Shown here one piece after another: positions 26,382 to 34,614 of a stretch of 64,000 bases of DNA. A program made the translations under genes and the position numbers. Numbering within the stretch: the first letter of the stretch is position 1; every line of letters starts with the position of its first letter. The stretch covers positions 44,232 through 108,231 of the forward strand of contig NZ_QGTH01000005.1 in the NCBI RefSeq assembly GCF_003182075.1, read 5' to 3'. This DNA is from Finegoldia magna (lineage in GTDB: Bacteria > Bacillota > Clostridia > Tissierellales > Peptoniphilaceae). Under the pieces are notes generated by a model, which saw nothing but the letters and a program-made list of their open reading frames with translations, was not told the origin of the DNA and did no database searches.

Positions 26382-26642
26382 ATGGTAGAACAAAATGTTA
26401 TAGTAAAAAACGAAACTGGTTTGCATGCTCGTCCAGCTGCATCTTTGGTACAATTTGTTAAAAATTTTGATGGTAAAGTTGAACTTATTAAAGATGGTAA
26501 AACAGCTAACGCAAAATCTATTTTCAACGTTATGGCTTTAGGTATTTCTCAAGATACTGAAGTCACTGTTAGATTAGATGGTGAAAACGAAGAAGAAAAC
26601 TTAAAAAAACTAGTTGAATTTATAGAAAATTTAGAAGACTAA
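26382..26642 (+). CDS. ptsH: Phosphocarrier protein HPr
   Basis: 86 residues. The phosphorylatable H15 in GLHARPAA accepts phosphate from enzyme I and passes it to sugar-specific EIIA proteins. S46 in AKSIFNVMALG is the site used by HPr kinase in Gram-positives, so this HPr can act as CcpA co-repressor. AGGAGG lies upstream of the ATG. The gene is separated from ptsI by a hairpin, probably giving more HPr than enzyme I. Confidence 0.97.
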   Translation: MVEQNVIVKNETGLHARPAASLVQFVKNFDGKVELIKDGKTANAKSIFNVMALGISQDTEVTVRLDGENEEENLKKLVEFIENLED

Positions 26643-26659
26643 TTAAAGCAAGAATTCAT

Positions 26660-26684
26660 AGCCGTCACTTTTGTGGCGGCTTTA
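26660..26684 (+). terminator. Intercistronic hairpin between ptsH and ptsI
   Basis: AGCCGTCAC (26660-26668) pairs with GTGGCGGCT (26673-26681) around TTTT, with only a short T run after it. Because ptsI follows after 20 bases without another clear promoter, it is more likely a partial terminator or processing and stability element. Confidence 0.6.
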
Positions 26685-26701
26685 GTTTATCAGGAGGTAT
26701 T

Positions 26702-28396
26702 ATGAGTTTAATTAAAAAAGGTATTATTGCAAGTGAAAATTTAGCTATTGGCAAAATTAAACTTATGAAAAAACAAGAAGTTAAGATAAGTAGCGAAAAA
26801 ATTTCTGATGATGAAATTAAACTTCATGTTGATAAATTTAATAAAGCTTTGAATGATTACAAAACAATCTTATCAGAAACAAAAGTTGACAATGATACAC
26901 AAAAACAAGTTATAGAAGCCCATTTGAGTATGTTGGACGATCCTTTTCTATCAGAAAGTGTGATTTCAAAAATTAATGAAAATTTTGCAAGCGACAAAGC
27001 TTTAAATGATACGATTGATGAAATGGTTATGATGATGCAGTCGCTAGACAATGAGTATATGAGGGAAAGAGCGTCCGACTATAAAGATATCGGTCAACAA
27101 TTACTGTACAAAATTAAAGGAATTGAAAATCAGAAACTAGATTCATTAGAACCTAATACTATTTTGGTTTCAAAAGAGCTGACTCCTTATGAAACATCAA
27201 TAATTGATAAAGATAATGTTGTTGGATTTTTAATGGACTTGGGAGGAAAAACTGCACACACTTCAATTATTGCGCAAACCTTAGGTATTGCTTGTCTTGT
27301 TGGCATGAAAGATATAACAGAAAATGTTAAGGATTCTCAAACGGTTATTATAGATTCATATAAGGGAATCTGTATAATTGAACCTGATGAAGAAACTCTT
27401 TTAGAATACAAAAATAAAAAGTCTGAATTGGATGATGAAAAGTCAAGGCTTGAAAAAAACAGGTATAACAAAGCAATTACTAAAGATGGAAGAGACATTG
27501 ATGTAATGACAAATATCGGAAATATTGAAGATTTAGAAAAAGGCTTAGAATCTGGTGCTGAAGGCGTTGGTTTATTTAGAACAGAATTTTTGTATATGTA
27601 TAATGACAATTTCCCGACAGAAGACGAACAATTTAAATCTTACAAAAAAGTAGTGGATATTTTAGACGGAAAATCCGTAATTATCAGAACTTTAGATATT
27701 GGTGGAGACAAAGAACTTCCTTATTACAAGTTTCCTAAAGAAGATAATCCATTTTTAGGTTGGAGAGCTTTGAGATTTTGTTTTGATATGAAGGATGTTT
27801 TTGATGCTCAAATCAAAGCAATATTGAGAGCTTCTGCATTTGGAAAAATACGAATTATGCTTCCTATGGTTATTTCAGTAGAAGAAATAGAAAAAGCACT
27901 TGAAATAATTGAAAATAATAAAGATGAATTGAGAGATAAAAATATTGATTTCGATGAAAATATAGAAGTTGGTATAATGATTGAAACGCCAGCAAGTGTT
28001 ATTGTCGCCGAAGATTTAATAGAATACGTTGATTTCTTTAGTATTGGAACTAATGACTTGACGCAATATGTCCTAGCAAGTGATAGAGGAAATGATAAAA
28101 TTTCAAGTCTTTATAACACATACAATCCAGCAGTTCTTAGAGCTATCAAAAAGGTTATTGATGTTAGCCATATACACGGAAAATGGACAGGAATGTGTGG
28201 AGGATTTGCCGGTGATACTAAAGCAATGAAACTTCTTTTGGGTATGGGATTGGATGAATTTTCTGCGCCAGCAGCTTCAATTCCGAAAATAAAGGATGTT
28301 ATTGCTAACAATTCATTTGAAGAAGCAAAAATTTATGCAGATGAAATTTTACAAATGAAAAAAACTACAGATATTGAAAGAAAAATATCTGAATAA
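26702..28396 (+). CDS. ptsI: PTS enzyme I (phosphoenolpyruvate-protein phosphotransferase)
   Basis: 564 residues. It takes phosphate from PEP onto H186 (GGKTAHTSIIAQ) and gives it to HPr. The N-terminal HPr-binding helical domain is followed by the swivelling phosphohistidine domain and the C-terminal PEP-binding barrel, with GVGLFRTEFLYM, GTNDLTQYVLASDRG and the cysteine motif GMCGGFAGD. Start ATG follows AGGAGG. Confidence 0.97.
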   Translation: MSLIKKGIIASENLAIGKIKLMKKQEVKISSEKISDDEIKLHVDKFNKALNDYKTILSETKVDNDTQKQVIEAHLSMLDDPFLSESVISKINENFASDKALNDTIDEMVMMMQSLDNEYMRERASDYKDIGQQLLYKIKGIENQKLDSLEPNTILVSKELTPYETSIIDKDNVVGFLMDLGGKTAHTSIIAQTLGIACLVGMKDITENVKDSQTVIIDSYKGICIIEPDEETLLEYKNKKSELDDEKSRLEKNRYNKAITKDGRDIDVMTNIGNIEDLEKGLESGAEGVGLFRTEFLYMYNDNFPTEDEQFKSYKKVVDILDGKSVIIRTLDIGGDKELPYYKFPKEDNPFLGWRALRFCFDMKDVFDAQIKAILRASAFGKIRIMLPMVISVEEIEKALEIIENNKDELRDKNIDFDENIEVGIMIETPASVIVAEDLIEYVDFFSIGTNDLTQYVLASDRGNDKISSLYNTYNPAVLRAIKKVIDVSHIHGKWTGMCGGFAGDTKAMKLLLGMGLDEFSAPAASIPKIKDVIANNSFEEAKIYADEILQMKKTTDIERKISE

Positions 28397-28405
28397 ATAT
28401 TTTGT

Positions 28406-28434
28406 TTTAAAATTCTGATTATTAATGATAAAAT
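28406..28434 (+). promoter_or_regulatory. Promoter of the kinase-like / ModE-like pair
   Basis: TTTAAA, 17 bases, TAAAAT, 15 bases before the start codon, giving a very short leader. Confidence 0.55.
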
Positions 28435-28449
28435 TGTATTGGTGATTAT

Positions 28450-29334
28450 ATGGAAATCAAAGATTTACAATTTTTTAAAGATAAAAATATTTACGATTGT
28501 GATTTACAAGATGATAAGTACATTGTAAATACAGATTCTGGTAAATATATCGTTGAAATATACGAAGGGGATTTGGAGTCTTTTTTGAAATACAACCAAC
28601 AAAATAATTATTTGTTGTATGAGTTAAATGACAAATTTGCAAAGATTGAAGATAGTGGATTTGAAAATGGTTATACTTTTGTGATTAAAAAATTCATTCA
28701 AAATCTTACAGATCAAATCTCTGTTGAAAAGCAAATACAACTTGGAAGTGAAATAGGCAAAATTCTCAGAAAACTTCACGAAAATAGCCAAATTAACGAT
28801 GATACTACTTGGTCGAAGATTTTTAATTACAAAATCAATAATCTTATATACAACTACTCAATGACAAACTTCAGAGGAGATAAGGATTATATTGTATTTG
28901 ACTACATTGAAAATAATAGATATTTAATTGAATCGAGAAGGTTGAGTAATATTTATCTGTTTGATAATTTAGAATCTATCTATGTAGACGAAAATAATTT
29001 GAATTTTGTATCAAAAAATGTAAGTTATATGGCGGATTCTTTCTTTGAATTTAGAAAAATAAACGAAGCTGATGAGAAAAATAGGATTTTCTACTATTCT
29101 TTATTAAAATCTTATTTTAATGGGAAAATTCCCAGATTATTTTATAGAATTCTTGCCATATACACTATTTTGGACATTCTGGAACCAAAATTAAATGGAG
29201 AAAATGATGTTGACTTGACAGGAGAATTCGATAGAATATTAAGCATTTACAATGATTTTGATTGTATAATTCCTGTGTGGATTAAGGAAACTGAAGGAAG
29301 GATAAGGGAGCTTAGTTATGAAGGTAAATTGTAA
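28450..29334 (+). CDS. Hypothetical protein, degenerate aminoglycoside-phosphotransferase-like fold
   Basis: 294 residues; no family recognised with confidence. An N-terminal beta-rich part (YIVNTDSGKYIVEIYEG) is followed by a helix of the kind seen in APH/choline kinases (LGSEIGKILRKLHENS). LFDNLESIYVDENNLNFVS then sits where the catalytic loop and metal-binding strand would be. The HGDxxxxN catalytic motif is lost, so it would be a pseudokinase if the fold is right. It overlaps the ModE-like gene by 17 bases. No signal peptide or membrane segment is visible. Confidence 0.5.
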   Translation: MEIKDLQFFKDKNIYDCDLQDDKYIVNTDSGKYIVEIYEGDLESFLKYNQQNNYLLYELNDKFAKIEDSGFENGYTFVIKKFIQNLTDQISVEKQIQLGSEIGKILRKLHENSQINDDTTWSKIFNYKINNLIYNYSMTNFRGDKDYIVFDYIENNRYLIESRRLSNIYLFDNLESIYVDENNLNFVSKNVSYMADSFFEFRKINEADEKNRIFYYSLLKSYFNGKIPRLFYRILAIYTILDILEPKLNGENDVDLTGEFDRILSIYNDFDCIIPVWIKETEGRIRELSYEGKL

Positions 29335-29656
29335 GTTTTGGTTTGAAGATGACAATGGCAAGAAGTTTTTCGGTAAAGGAAATTATCTTCTGCTAAAAGA
29401 AATTGACAAGACAAAATCTCTTAACAAGGCTTCAAAAAATCTCAAAATGAGTTACAGCAAAGCTTTTAATATTATAAAAAATAGCGAAAAAATTTATGGA
29501 GAGAAGTTTGTGGATACCGAAATTGGAGGAGCCAATGGCGGAGGATCGACATTAACAGAAGTTGGTGAAAGATTAATCAGAGAATATGAAAAAGGTATGT
29601 CAAATTTTACCAGAACTAGCAACAATTTAACAGAAAAAATTACAAAAAATTCCTAA
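29318..29656 (+). CDS. ModE N-terminal-domain-type winged-helix regulator
   Basis: 112 residues. It matches the stand-alone LysR-like winged helix of the ModE group: NYLLLKEIDKTKSLNKASKNL (helix-turn-helix), MSYSKAFNIIKNSE, and the glycine-rich wing IGGANGGGSTLTEVGERLI. No molybdate-binding domain is present, so the ligand or trigger is unknown. Start ATG 29318 lies inside the preceding gene, with GGGAG upstream. No molybdenum genes are in the window. Confidence 0.85.
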   Translation: MKVNCKFWFEDDNGKKFFGKGNYLLLKEIDKTKSLNKASKNLKMSYSKAFNIIKNSEKIYGEKFVDTEIGGANGGGSTLTEVGERLIREYEKGMSNFTRTSNNLTEKITKNS

Positions 29657-29661
29657 AAAGC

Positions 29662-29690
29662 TTGTATTTTTTATAAAATCAGTGTAATAT
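29662..29690 (+). promoter_or_regulatory. Promoter upstream of arcC
   Basis: TTGTAT, 17 bases, TAATAT. The transcript would start near 29697 and pass through the hairpin at 29717-29745 before arcC. Confidence 0.5.
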
Positions 29691-29716
29691 ATATTTATCG
29701 AAGTGTCTTAATAATT

Positions 29717-29750
29717 AAAATCTCAATGGTTAACATTGGGATTTTATATT
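29717..29750 (+). terminator. Hairpin in the arcC leader, possible terminator or attenuator
   Basis: AAAATCTCAATG (29717-29728) pairs with CATTGGGATTTT (29734-29745; one G-U), followed by ATATTTGG rather than a clean T tract. It may end the preceding operon or act in the arcC leader. Confidence 0.5.
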
Positions 29751-29784
29751 TGGATACTATTTTTAATTTATAAAAGGAGTTAAA

Positions 29785-30717
29785 ATGAAGAAAGTAGTTT
29801 TAGCATTAGGTGGAAACGCTCTCGGAAATTCACCTGAAGAACAAATCAAAGCTGTTAGAAAAACAGCTGTATCTATAGTTGATTTAGTTGAAGATGGTAA
29901 CGAAGTTATCGTTTGCCATGGAAATGGTCCACAAGTTGGTATGATTAATTTGGCTATGGAAACTGCTCATAATTCTAATCCACAAATTTCTAACATGCCA
30001 TTTGCAGAATGTGTTGCTATGAGCCAAGGATACATAGGATATCATTTACAAAAGGCTATCAAAAACGAATTATCAAAAAGAAACATGAAAAACGCAGTGT
30101 CTACTATAATTACACAAGTTAAAGTGGACAAGAATGATGAAGCTTTTGCTAATCCAACAAAACCTGTGGGATTATTTTATTCAAAAGAAGAATCTGAAAA
30201 ACTTGCTGCAGAAAGTGGATATACTTTTAAAGAAGATGCAAACAGAGGATACAGAAGAGTTGTTCCATCTCCAAAACCAATTGATATTATTGAAAAAGAA
30301 GAAATCAATACTTTGATTAAAGAAGATTTCATCGTTATTGCTGGAGGTGGGGGAGGAATTCCTGTCGTAGAAAATGATGGACAATTAGAAGGTATAGGAG
30401 CTGTTATAGATAAGGATTTCACTTCAGAAAAATTAGCGGAAATTTCTGATGCAGATTTGTTAATCATTTTAACTGCAGTAGAAAAAGTATGTATTAATTA
30501 CGGGACAGAAAATGAAGAAGGCTTGGATGAGTTAAACTTATCAAGAGCACAAAAGTTAATAGAAGAAAAACAATTTGCAGAAGGATCTATGCTACCTAAG
30601 GTTAAGGCTTGCTTGAGTTTTATCCAATCAGGTGAAGGTAAAACTGCTTTGATAACTTCTTTGGAAAAAGCAAAAGAAGGAATCAATGGTTTAACAGGAA
30701 CTAGATTTGTAAAATAA
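29785..30717 (+). CDS. arcC: Carbamate kinase
   Basis: Makes ATP and carbamate from ADP and carbamoyl phosphate. 310 residues, the typical size. Motifs: N-terminal VVLALGGNAL, CHGNGPQVG, and IAGGGGGIPVV. It is monocistronic between two hairpins, without arginine deiminase or ornithine transcarbamylase genes beside it. The next gene is a nucleobase permease, so the carbamoyl phosphate could come from purine or pyrimidine breakdown or from an arginine pathway encoded elsewhere. Confidence 0.96.
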   Translation: MKKVVLALGGNALGNSPEEQIKAVRKTAVSIVDLVEDGNEVIVCHGNGPQVGMINLAMETAHNSNPQISNMPFAECVAMSQGYIGYHLQKAIKNELSKRNMKNAVSTIITQVKVDKNDEAFANPTKPVGLFYSKEESEKLAAESGYTFKEDANRGYRRVVPSPKPIDIIEKEEINTLIKEDFIVIAGGGGGIPVVENDGQLEGIGAVIDKDFTSEKLAEISDADLLIILTAVEKVCINYGTENEEGLDELNLSRAQKLIEEKQFAEGSMLPKVKACLSFIQSGEGKTALITSLEKAKEGINGLTGTRFVK

Positions 30718-30723
30718 TAATAG

Positions 30724-30771
30724 TACTTCCAAAACAAGAAATTGATTTGTTGTTTATGGAAGTATTTTTTT
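30724..30771 (+). terminator. Terminator after arcC
   Basis: TACTTCCA (30724-30731) pairs with TGGAAGTA (30757-30764), with AACAA/TTGTT pairing in the loop, and is followed by seven T residues. Confidence 0.85.
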
Positions 30772-30778
30772 AATGCCC

Positions 30779-30807
30779 TTTAAATTATTTTGAATTTAAT
30801 ATAGAAT
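30779..30807 (+). promoter_or_regulatory. Promoter of the nucleobase permease gene
   Basis: TTTAAA, 17 bases, TAGAAT, 31 bases before the start codon. Confidence 0.45.
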
Positions 30808-30838
30808 ATAGTTTGATGAAATTAAAAGGAGAGTGTAT

Positions 30839-32188
30839 ATGGAAAGTAATTCGAATTCATTATTTGATTATTATGGCAAGCCTTCCATGCTTAAATCATT
30901 TCCGATAGCTATGCAACACTTGTTGGCAATGATTGTGGGTAATGCGTTGCCATCAATAGTCTTGGCGAGTGCTTTGAAATCAAGTGAACATGCAATTACG
31001 GATGCTCAAGCAATTTATTTGATTCAAGCAGGAATGTTTATTGCTGCAATAGCGACATTATTACAATTGTATCCAGTTTTAAAATTTGGTGCAAAATTAC
31101 CAGTTATTATGGGCGTTAGTTTTGCTTACATTCCAGTTTTATTATCAATTGGAAAACAATATGGAATAGGTGCTGTGTATGCATCACAGTTGGTTGGTGG
31201 TATTGTGGCGATATTCACGGGAGTATTTATTGGAAAAATTAGGAAGTTCTTTCCTCCTATTGTTTCGGGGACAGTTGTATTAACAATTGGGCTTAGTTTG
31301 TATTCGGTGGCTGTAAATTATATGTCAGGTGGAAATGGACCTATGCAAGGAGAAATCAGAAACTGGGTTGTAGCGATTATAACTTTGTGTGTTGTTTTGT
31401 TTTGTAATATGTTTATGAAAGGATACATAAAACTTGCAGCAATTTTGGTTGGAATTATTGTAGGATATATAATTTCATTATTTTTAGGAATGGTTAAATT
31501 TGACAATGTTGTTAGTGCTTCTTGGTTTATGCTTCCACAAATTTATCCATTCAAATTCCAATTCCATTTGGATGCTATATTGACTATGTCAATTATGTAC
31601 ATCGTAAACTCTGTTCAAGCAGTTGGAGATTTAACTAGTACTACTGTAGGTGGAATGGATCGTGAACCTACTGATGTAGAATTATCGGGAGGCATAAAAG
31701 CAAATGGTCTTGTAAGTGTTATTGGTGCATTCATAGGAGCACTTCCAACTGCCACATATTCACAAAACGTTGGAATTGTATCAATGACAAAAGTGATTGC
31801 AAGAAAAGTTTTGTTGATTACTGCTAGTATGGTATTTATCTGTGGATTAATCCCAAAATTTGGAGCATTGATGCTTTCAGTTCCACAAGCTGTAATCGGT
31901 GGAGCAACTATATCAGTATTTGCACAAATAGCCATGAGTGGTATGAAACTTATAACTTCAAGCGAAATGAGCGTAAGAAATACAACTATAGTTGGATTAG
32001 GAGTTGCACTTGGAATGGGTATAACACAAGTTGGACCAAACGCTGTGAGATATTTCCCACAATGGTTCAGAATGGTATTCACAGCATCACCTGTAGTTGT
32101 TGCAACTTTGATAGTATTTTTCTTGAATATTATTATTCCAGAAAAAACATTAGAACAAGAAGAAAAAGAAAGAAAAGAAATAGACTAA
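30839..32188 (+). CDS. Nucleobase:cation symporter-2 family permease (xanthine/uric acid type)
   Basis: 449 residues from ATG 30839, with AAAAGGAGAG upstream. A 12-14 segment membrane protein of the NAT/NCS2 family: N-terminal QHLLAMIVGNALPSIV, and the substrate motif region VGDLTSTTVGGMDREPTDVE followed by GGIKANG and the TYSQNVGIVSMTKV block. The substrate is probably xanthine or uric acid rather than uracil. With xpt at 15830 it could feed purine salvage, but they are not in one operon. A terminator follows. Confidence 0.9.
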   Translation: MESNSNSLFDYYGKPSMLKSFPIAMQHLLAMIVGNALPSIVLASALKSSEHAITDAQAIYLIQAGMFIAAIATLLQLYPVLKFGAKLPVIMGVSFAYIPVLLSIGKQYGIGAVYASQLVGGIVAIFTGVFIGKIRKFFPPIVSGTVVLTIGLSLYSVAVNYMSGGNGPMQGEIRNWVVAIITLCVVLFCNMFMKGYIKLAAILVGIIVGYIISLFLGMVKFDNVVSASWFMLPQIYPFKFQFHLDAILTMSIMYIVNSVQAVGDLTSTTVGGMDREPTDVELSGGIKANGLVSVIGAFIGALPTATYSQNVGIVSMTKVIARKVLLITASMVFICGLIPKFGALMLSVPQAVIGGATISVFAQIAMSGMKLITSSEMSVRNTTIVGLGVALGMGITQVGPNAVRYFPQWFRMVFTASPVVVATLIVFFLNIIIPEKTLEQEEKERKEID

Positions 32189-32212
32189 AAAATCCCTCGC
32201 GAGAGGGATTTT
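32189..32212. terminator. Bidirectional terminator between permease and oxidoreductase genes
   Basis: AAAATCCCTC and GAGGGATTTT form a perfect 10-bp stem with a GCGA loop, flanked by A on the left and T on the right, so it can stop transcription from both sides. Confidence 0.9.
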
Positions 32213-33236
32213 AATATTTCATATATTTTTTATCGATATATCTTTTTAGTACGAATGAAAGATGAGAATATAACGTGAATCCTTTGTAGTATAATAGCGC
32301 TTTTTCATTTCCACAATATAAAATTTGCATAGGATCAGTGTCTGGAACATAATATTCTAATTCTTCATCGTTCAATGTGTGCGCAATATTTTTCATTAAA
32401 ATAGGCGATTGTCTTATAGCATACACGCCTGCTTTTGGTAAGTTAGGATATTTGTCGATACTAACACAATCTCCAACGGCAAATATTTTGTCTGAAATTT
32501 TCATATACTCATCGGAAATCAAGAAGTTTTTATCGGTTGTATTTAAACTTCCAAAATCAACATTCACACCGCTAGAACCAATGCACATTATCAATTTATC
32601 AAAATCTATATCTATTTCATTAATAGAAGATACGTTTTTGTTTTCGTAAACTTTTATACCTTTTTTACTTAATAACTTTCTAGCTTTTTTATTAGCTTTG
32701 TCGCTAAATCCTTCCATATTTACACTGCCTCTTGTTACTATGGATATATTCTTGTCGGGATAAATAGTCTTAAGCACGAAAGCTAATTCCAATCCACTTG
32801 CACCAGCTCCTAATATAAGAATATTTTTATCAGTATATTTGATTTTTTCTTTTAAATTGATAATTGTGTTTATAGGCTTAGAATTTATTATATTTTCTCC
32901 AGTTCCAATAGTTTTTTGAGTCGCTCCTAAATTAATGCTCAAGTAATCGTAGTCTACTGTGTGATTTTTTGCTATGACCTTTTTGCTTTCATCGTCGATT
33001 TTTATGATTTTATCGAAAATCAATTCTGCTCCGTATTTTTTACAAACTTTTCTTACGTCAAAGCATATCTCATCATGAGAGTATACTCCTTCCAAAAAAG
33101 CTGTATACATACCGGAATAATATTGGTATTCGTTGTCCGTAATGACCGTTATTTTAATATCCGGATATTTTTCTTTTATATTTTTGATTACAAAAATATG
33201 TCCGTGTCCACAGCCGCACAAAACTAAATGTTTCAT
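32211..33236 (-). CDS. FAD-dependent pyridine-nucleotide-disulfide-type oxidoreductase (NDH-2-like)
   Basis: 341 residues from ATG 33236, with AGGAG just upstream on the minus strand; a longer frame to 33386 has no support. The N-terminal FAD-binding loop reads LVLCGCGHGHIFVI, of the GGGHAH type found in NDH-2-like proteins and in the domain fused to some SelD proteins. The central NAD(P) loop is LILGAGASGLELAF and the FAD aspartate lies in IFAVGDCVSID. The electron acceptor is unknown. It lacks the redox-active CxxC of thioredoxin-reductase types. Confidence 0.85.
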   Translation of the reverse strand: MKHLVLCGCGHGHIFVIKNIKEKYPDIKITVITDNEYQYYSGMYTAFLEGVYSHDEICFDVRKVCKKYGAELIFDKIIKIDDESKKVIAKNHTVDYDYLSINLGATQKTIGTGENIINSKPINTIINLKEKIKYTDKNILILGAGASGLELAFVLKTIYPDKNISIVTRGSVNMEGFSDKANKKARKLLSKKGIKVYENKNVSSINEIDIDFDKLIMCIGSSGVNVDFGSLNTTDKNFLISDEYMKISDKIFAVGDCVSIDKYPNLPKAGVYAIRQSPILMKNIAHTLNDEELEYYVPDTDPMQILYCGNEKALLYYKGFTLYSHLSFVLKRYIDKKYMKY

Positions 33237-33318
33237 TTTGTCTCCTTCAGTACATTTTTTATTTATAATTATATATATCATACCAGAAAAGCAAAATAAT
33301 GTTAAATTCATTTTCCGT

Positions 33319-33347
33319 TTGACAATATTGTTAATAATTGCTAATAT
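33319..33347 (+). promoter_or_regulatory. Promoter of the BMP nucleoside transporter operon
   Basis: TTGACA, 17 bases, TAATAT. The predicted start is near 33354, giving a leader of about 120 bases with a long hairpin. Confidence 0.75.
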
Positions 33348-33378
33348 TATATTGTATAGAAGGTATCTATATTTACAC

Positions 33379-33450
33379 GATAACAACGTTTACTCTAGCT
33401 AATGAAATTCGATAAATTACTATTAAGTTTTTCATTGTAAAAGTGTTATC
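33379..33450 (+). other. Structured 5' leader of the nucleoside transporter operon
   Basis: Three collinear helices form one long hairpin: GATAACA (33379-33385) with TGTTATC (33444-33450), TTTAC (33389-33393) with GTAAA (33437-33441), and AATGAAA (33401-33407) with TTTCATT (33430-33436). There is a 7-base one-sided bulge TCTAGCT and a 22-base apical loop. The hairpin ends 10 bases before the ribosome site. It does not match the purine riboswitch core. It could be a ligand or protein-binding RNA element, or a DNA operator. Confidence 0.6.
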
Positions 33451-33472
33451 ACAAAAATTTAAGGAGGACATT

Positions 33473-34549
33473 ATGTCAAAAGTTTACAAAAAAATAATTG
33501 CTTTATTTCTTTGTTTAAGCATGGTTTTTGCAACTGCATGTGGTGGTGCAGGCAAAGATTCATCTGATAATGGAAAATCATCAGACACTAATGAAAAGAA
33601 AGAACAAGTAAAGGTAACTATGGTTACTGACCAAGGTGGAATTAACGATAAATCTTTCAACCAATCTGCTTATGAAGGATTTAAAAATGCGAAAAAAGAA
33701 GGATGGTTGGATTTCAGATATATCGAATCACACAAAGAAAATGATTATGCACCAAATATGGAAACAGCATTGGATGATGAAAGTGATGTAATATTTACAA
33801 TTGGATATGCATTATTTAAAGCAACAGATGCTGCAGCAAAAGAAAACACAGACCAAAAATACGCAATAATCGACAATGCAAACGTAGAAAAAAGACCAAA
33901 CATGATTGGGGTTTTATTTGCAGATAACGAAAACTCATTCTTAGTTGGATACATTGCAGGTATGACTACTAAAACAAATAAAGTTGGTTTTGTTGGTGGT
34001 ATGAAGAGTGATGTAATCGACAGATTTGAATACGGATTCAAAGCTGGAGTAAAGGAAGCTGAAAGACAAAAGAAACAACCAATTGAATTCCAATCACAAT
34101 ATGCTGATAGTTATGCTGCACCAGATAAAGGTAAATCAATTGCTAACTTAATGTACCAAAAAGGTGTAGATGTTATATTCCACGCAGCAGGTGGTACAGG
34201 TTATGGTGTTATTCAATCAGCTATTGATAATAACAAATATGTAATCGGTGTTGATAGAGATCAATCTGAAGATGCTCCTAAAAACATGTTAGTTTCTACA
34301 GTTAAAGGTGTAAATGTTGCTGTACAAAAAATCTCAAAAGATATTAAAGACGGCAAGTTTGAAGGTGGAAGCACAGTAACTTATTCATTAAAAGATGGAG
34401 ATGCTGTAGACATTGCTTATGCTAAAAATGATTTAGTAGCACAAGATGTTAAAGACAAAGTAGAAAGCTTAAAGAATGACATCAAAGAAGGAAAAATCAA
34501 AGTTCCACAAAATGAAAAAGAATTTACAGAATTCGGATTTGATAAATAA
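33473..34549 (+). CDS. BMP-family nucleoside-binding lipoprotein
   Basis: 358 residues from ATG 33473 (AGGAGG upstream). A lipoprotein signal peptide (KKIIALFLCLSMVFATAC) gives lipidated C24 or nearby, followed by a Gly/Ser/Asp linker. The mature domain is of the PnrA/BMP type, with VTDQGGINDKSFNQSAYEG and ITGYALF-like and HAAGGTGYGV blocks. It binds nucleosides (guanosine or inosine in characterised relatives) outside the membrane and delivers them to the ABC transporter encoded next, as in Bacillus nupNOPQ. Confidence 0.93.
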   Translation: MSKVYKKIIALFLCLSMVFATACGGAGKDSSDNGKSSDTNEKKEQVKVTMVTDQGGINDKSFNQSAYEGFKNAKKEGWLDFRYIESHKENDYAPNMETALDDESDVIFTIGYALFKATDAAAKENTDQKYAIIDNANVEKRPNMIGVLFADNENSFLVGYIAGMTTKTNKVGFVGGMKSDVIDRFEYGFKAGVKEAERQKKQPIEFQSQYADSYAAPDKGKSIANLMYQKGVDVIFHAAGGTGYGVIQSAIDNNKYVIGVDRDQSEDAPKNMLVSTVKGVNVAVQKISKDIKDGKFEGGSTVTYSLKDGDAVDIAYAKNDLVAQDVKDKVESLKNDIKEGKIKVPQNEKEFTEFGFDK

Positions 34550-34556
34550 GGTTGAT

Positions 34557-34584
34557 AACAGGGATTGAAAAATCCCTGTTTTTA
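34557..34584 (+). terminator. Hairpin between lipoprotein and ATPase genes (partial terminator)
   Basis: AACAGGGATT (34557-34566) and AATCCCTGTT (34571-34580) pair perfectly around GAAA, followed by TTTA. It would raise the ratio of binding protein to transporter, common in ABC operons. Confidence 0.8.
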
Positions 34585-34614
34585 TAACTGTTTTTAAAAA
34601 TGAAAGGGAAAAAC

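Noticed and set aside
32211..33386. Longer 391-residue version of the FAD oxidoreductase
   Set aside because: The extra N-terminus has no homology or ribosome site; ATG 33236 has AGGAG and begins right at the FAD-binding strand.
33133..33402. 89-codon + strand frame across the oxidoreductase 5' end and intergenic region
   Set aside because: Overlaps the supported minus-strand gene and the importer promoter, and lacks a ribosome site.
33354..33472. Purine or deoxyguanosine riboswitch before the nucleoside importer
   Set aside because: The leader folds as a single bulged hairpin, not a three-way junction, and the conserved junction sequences are missing.
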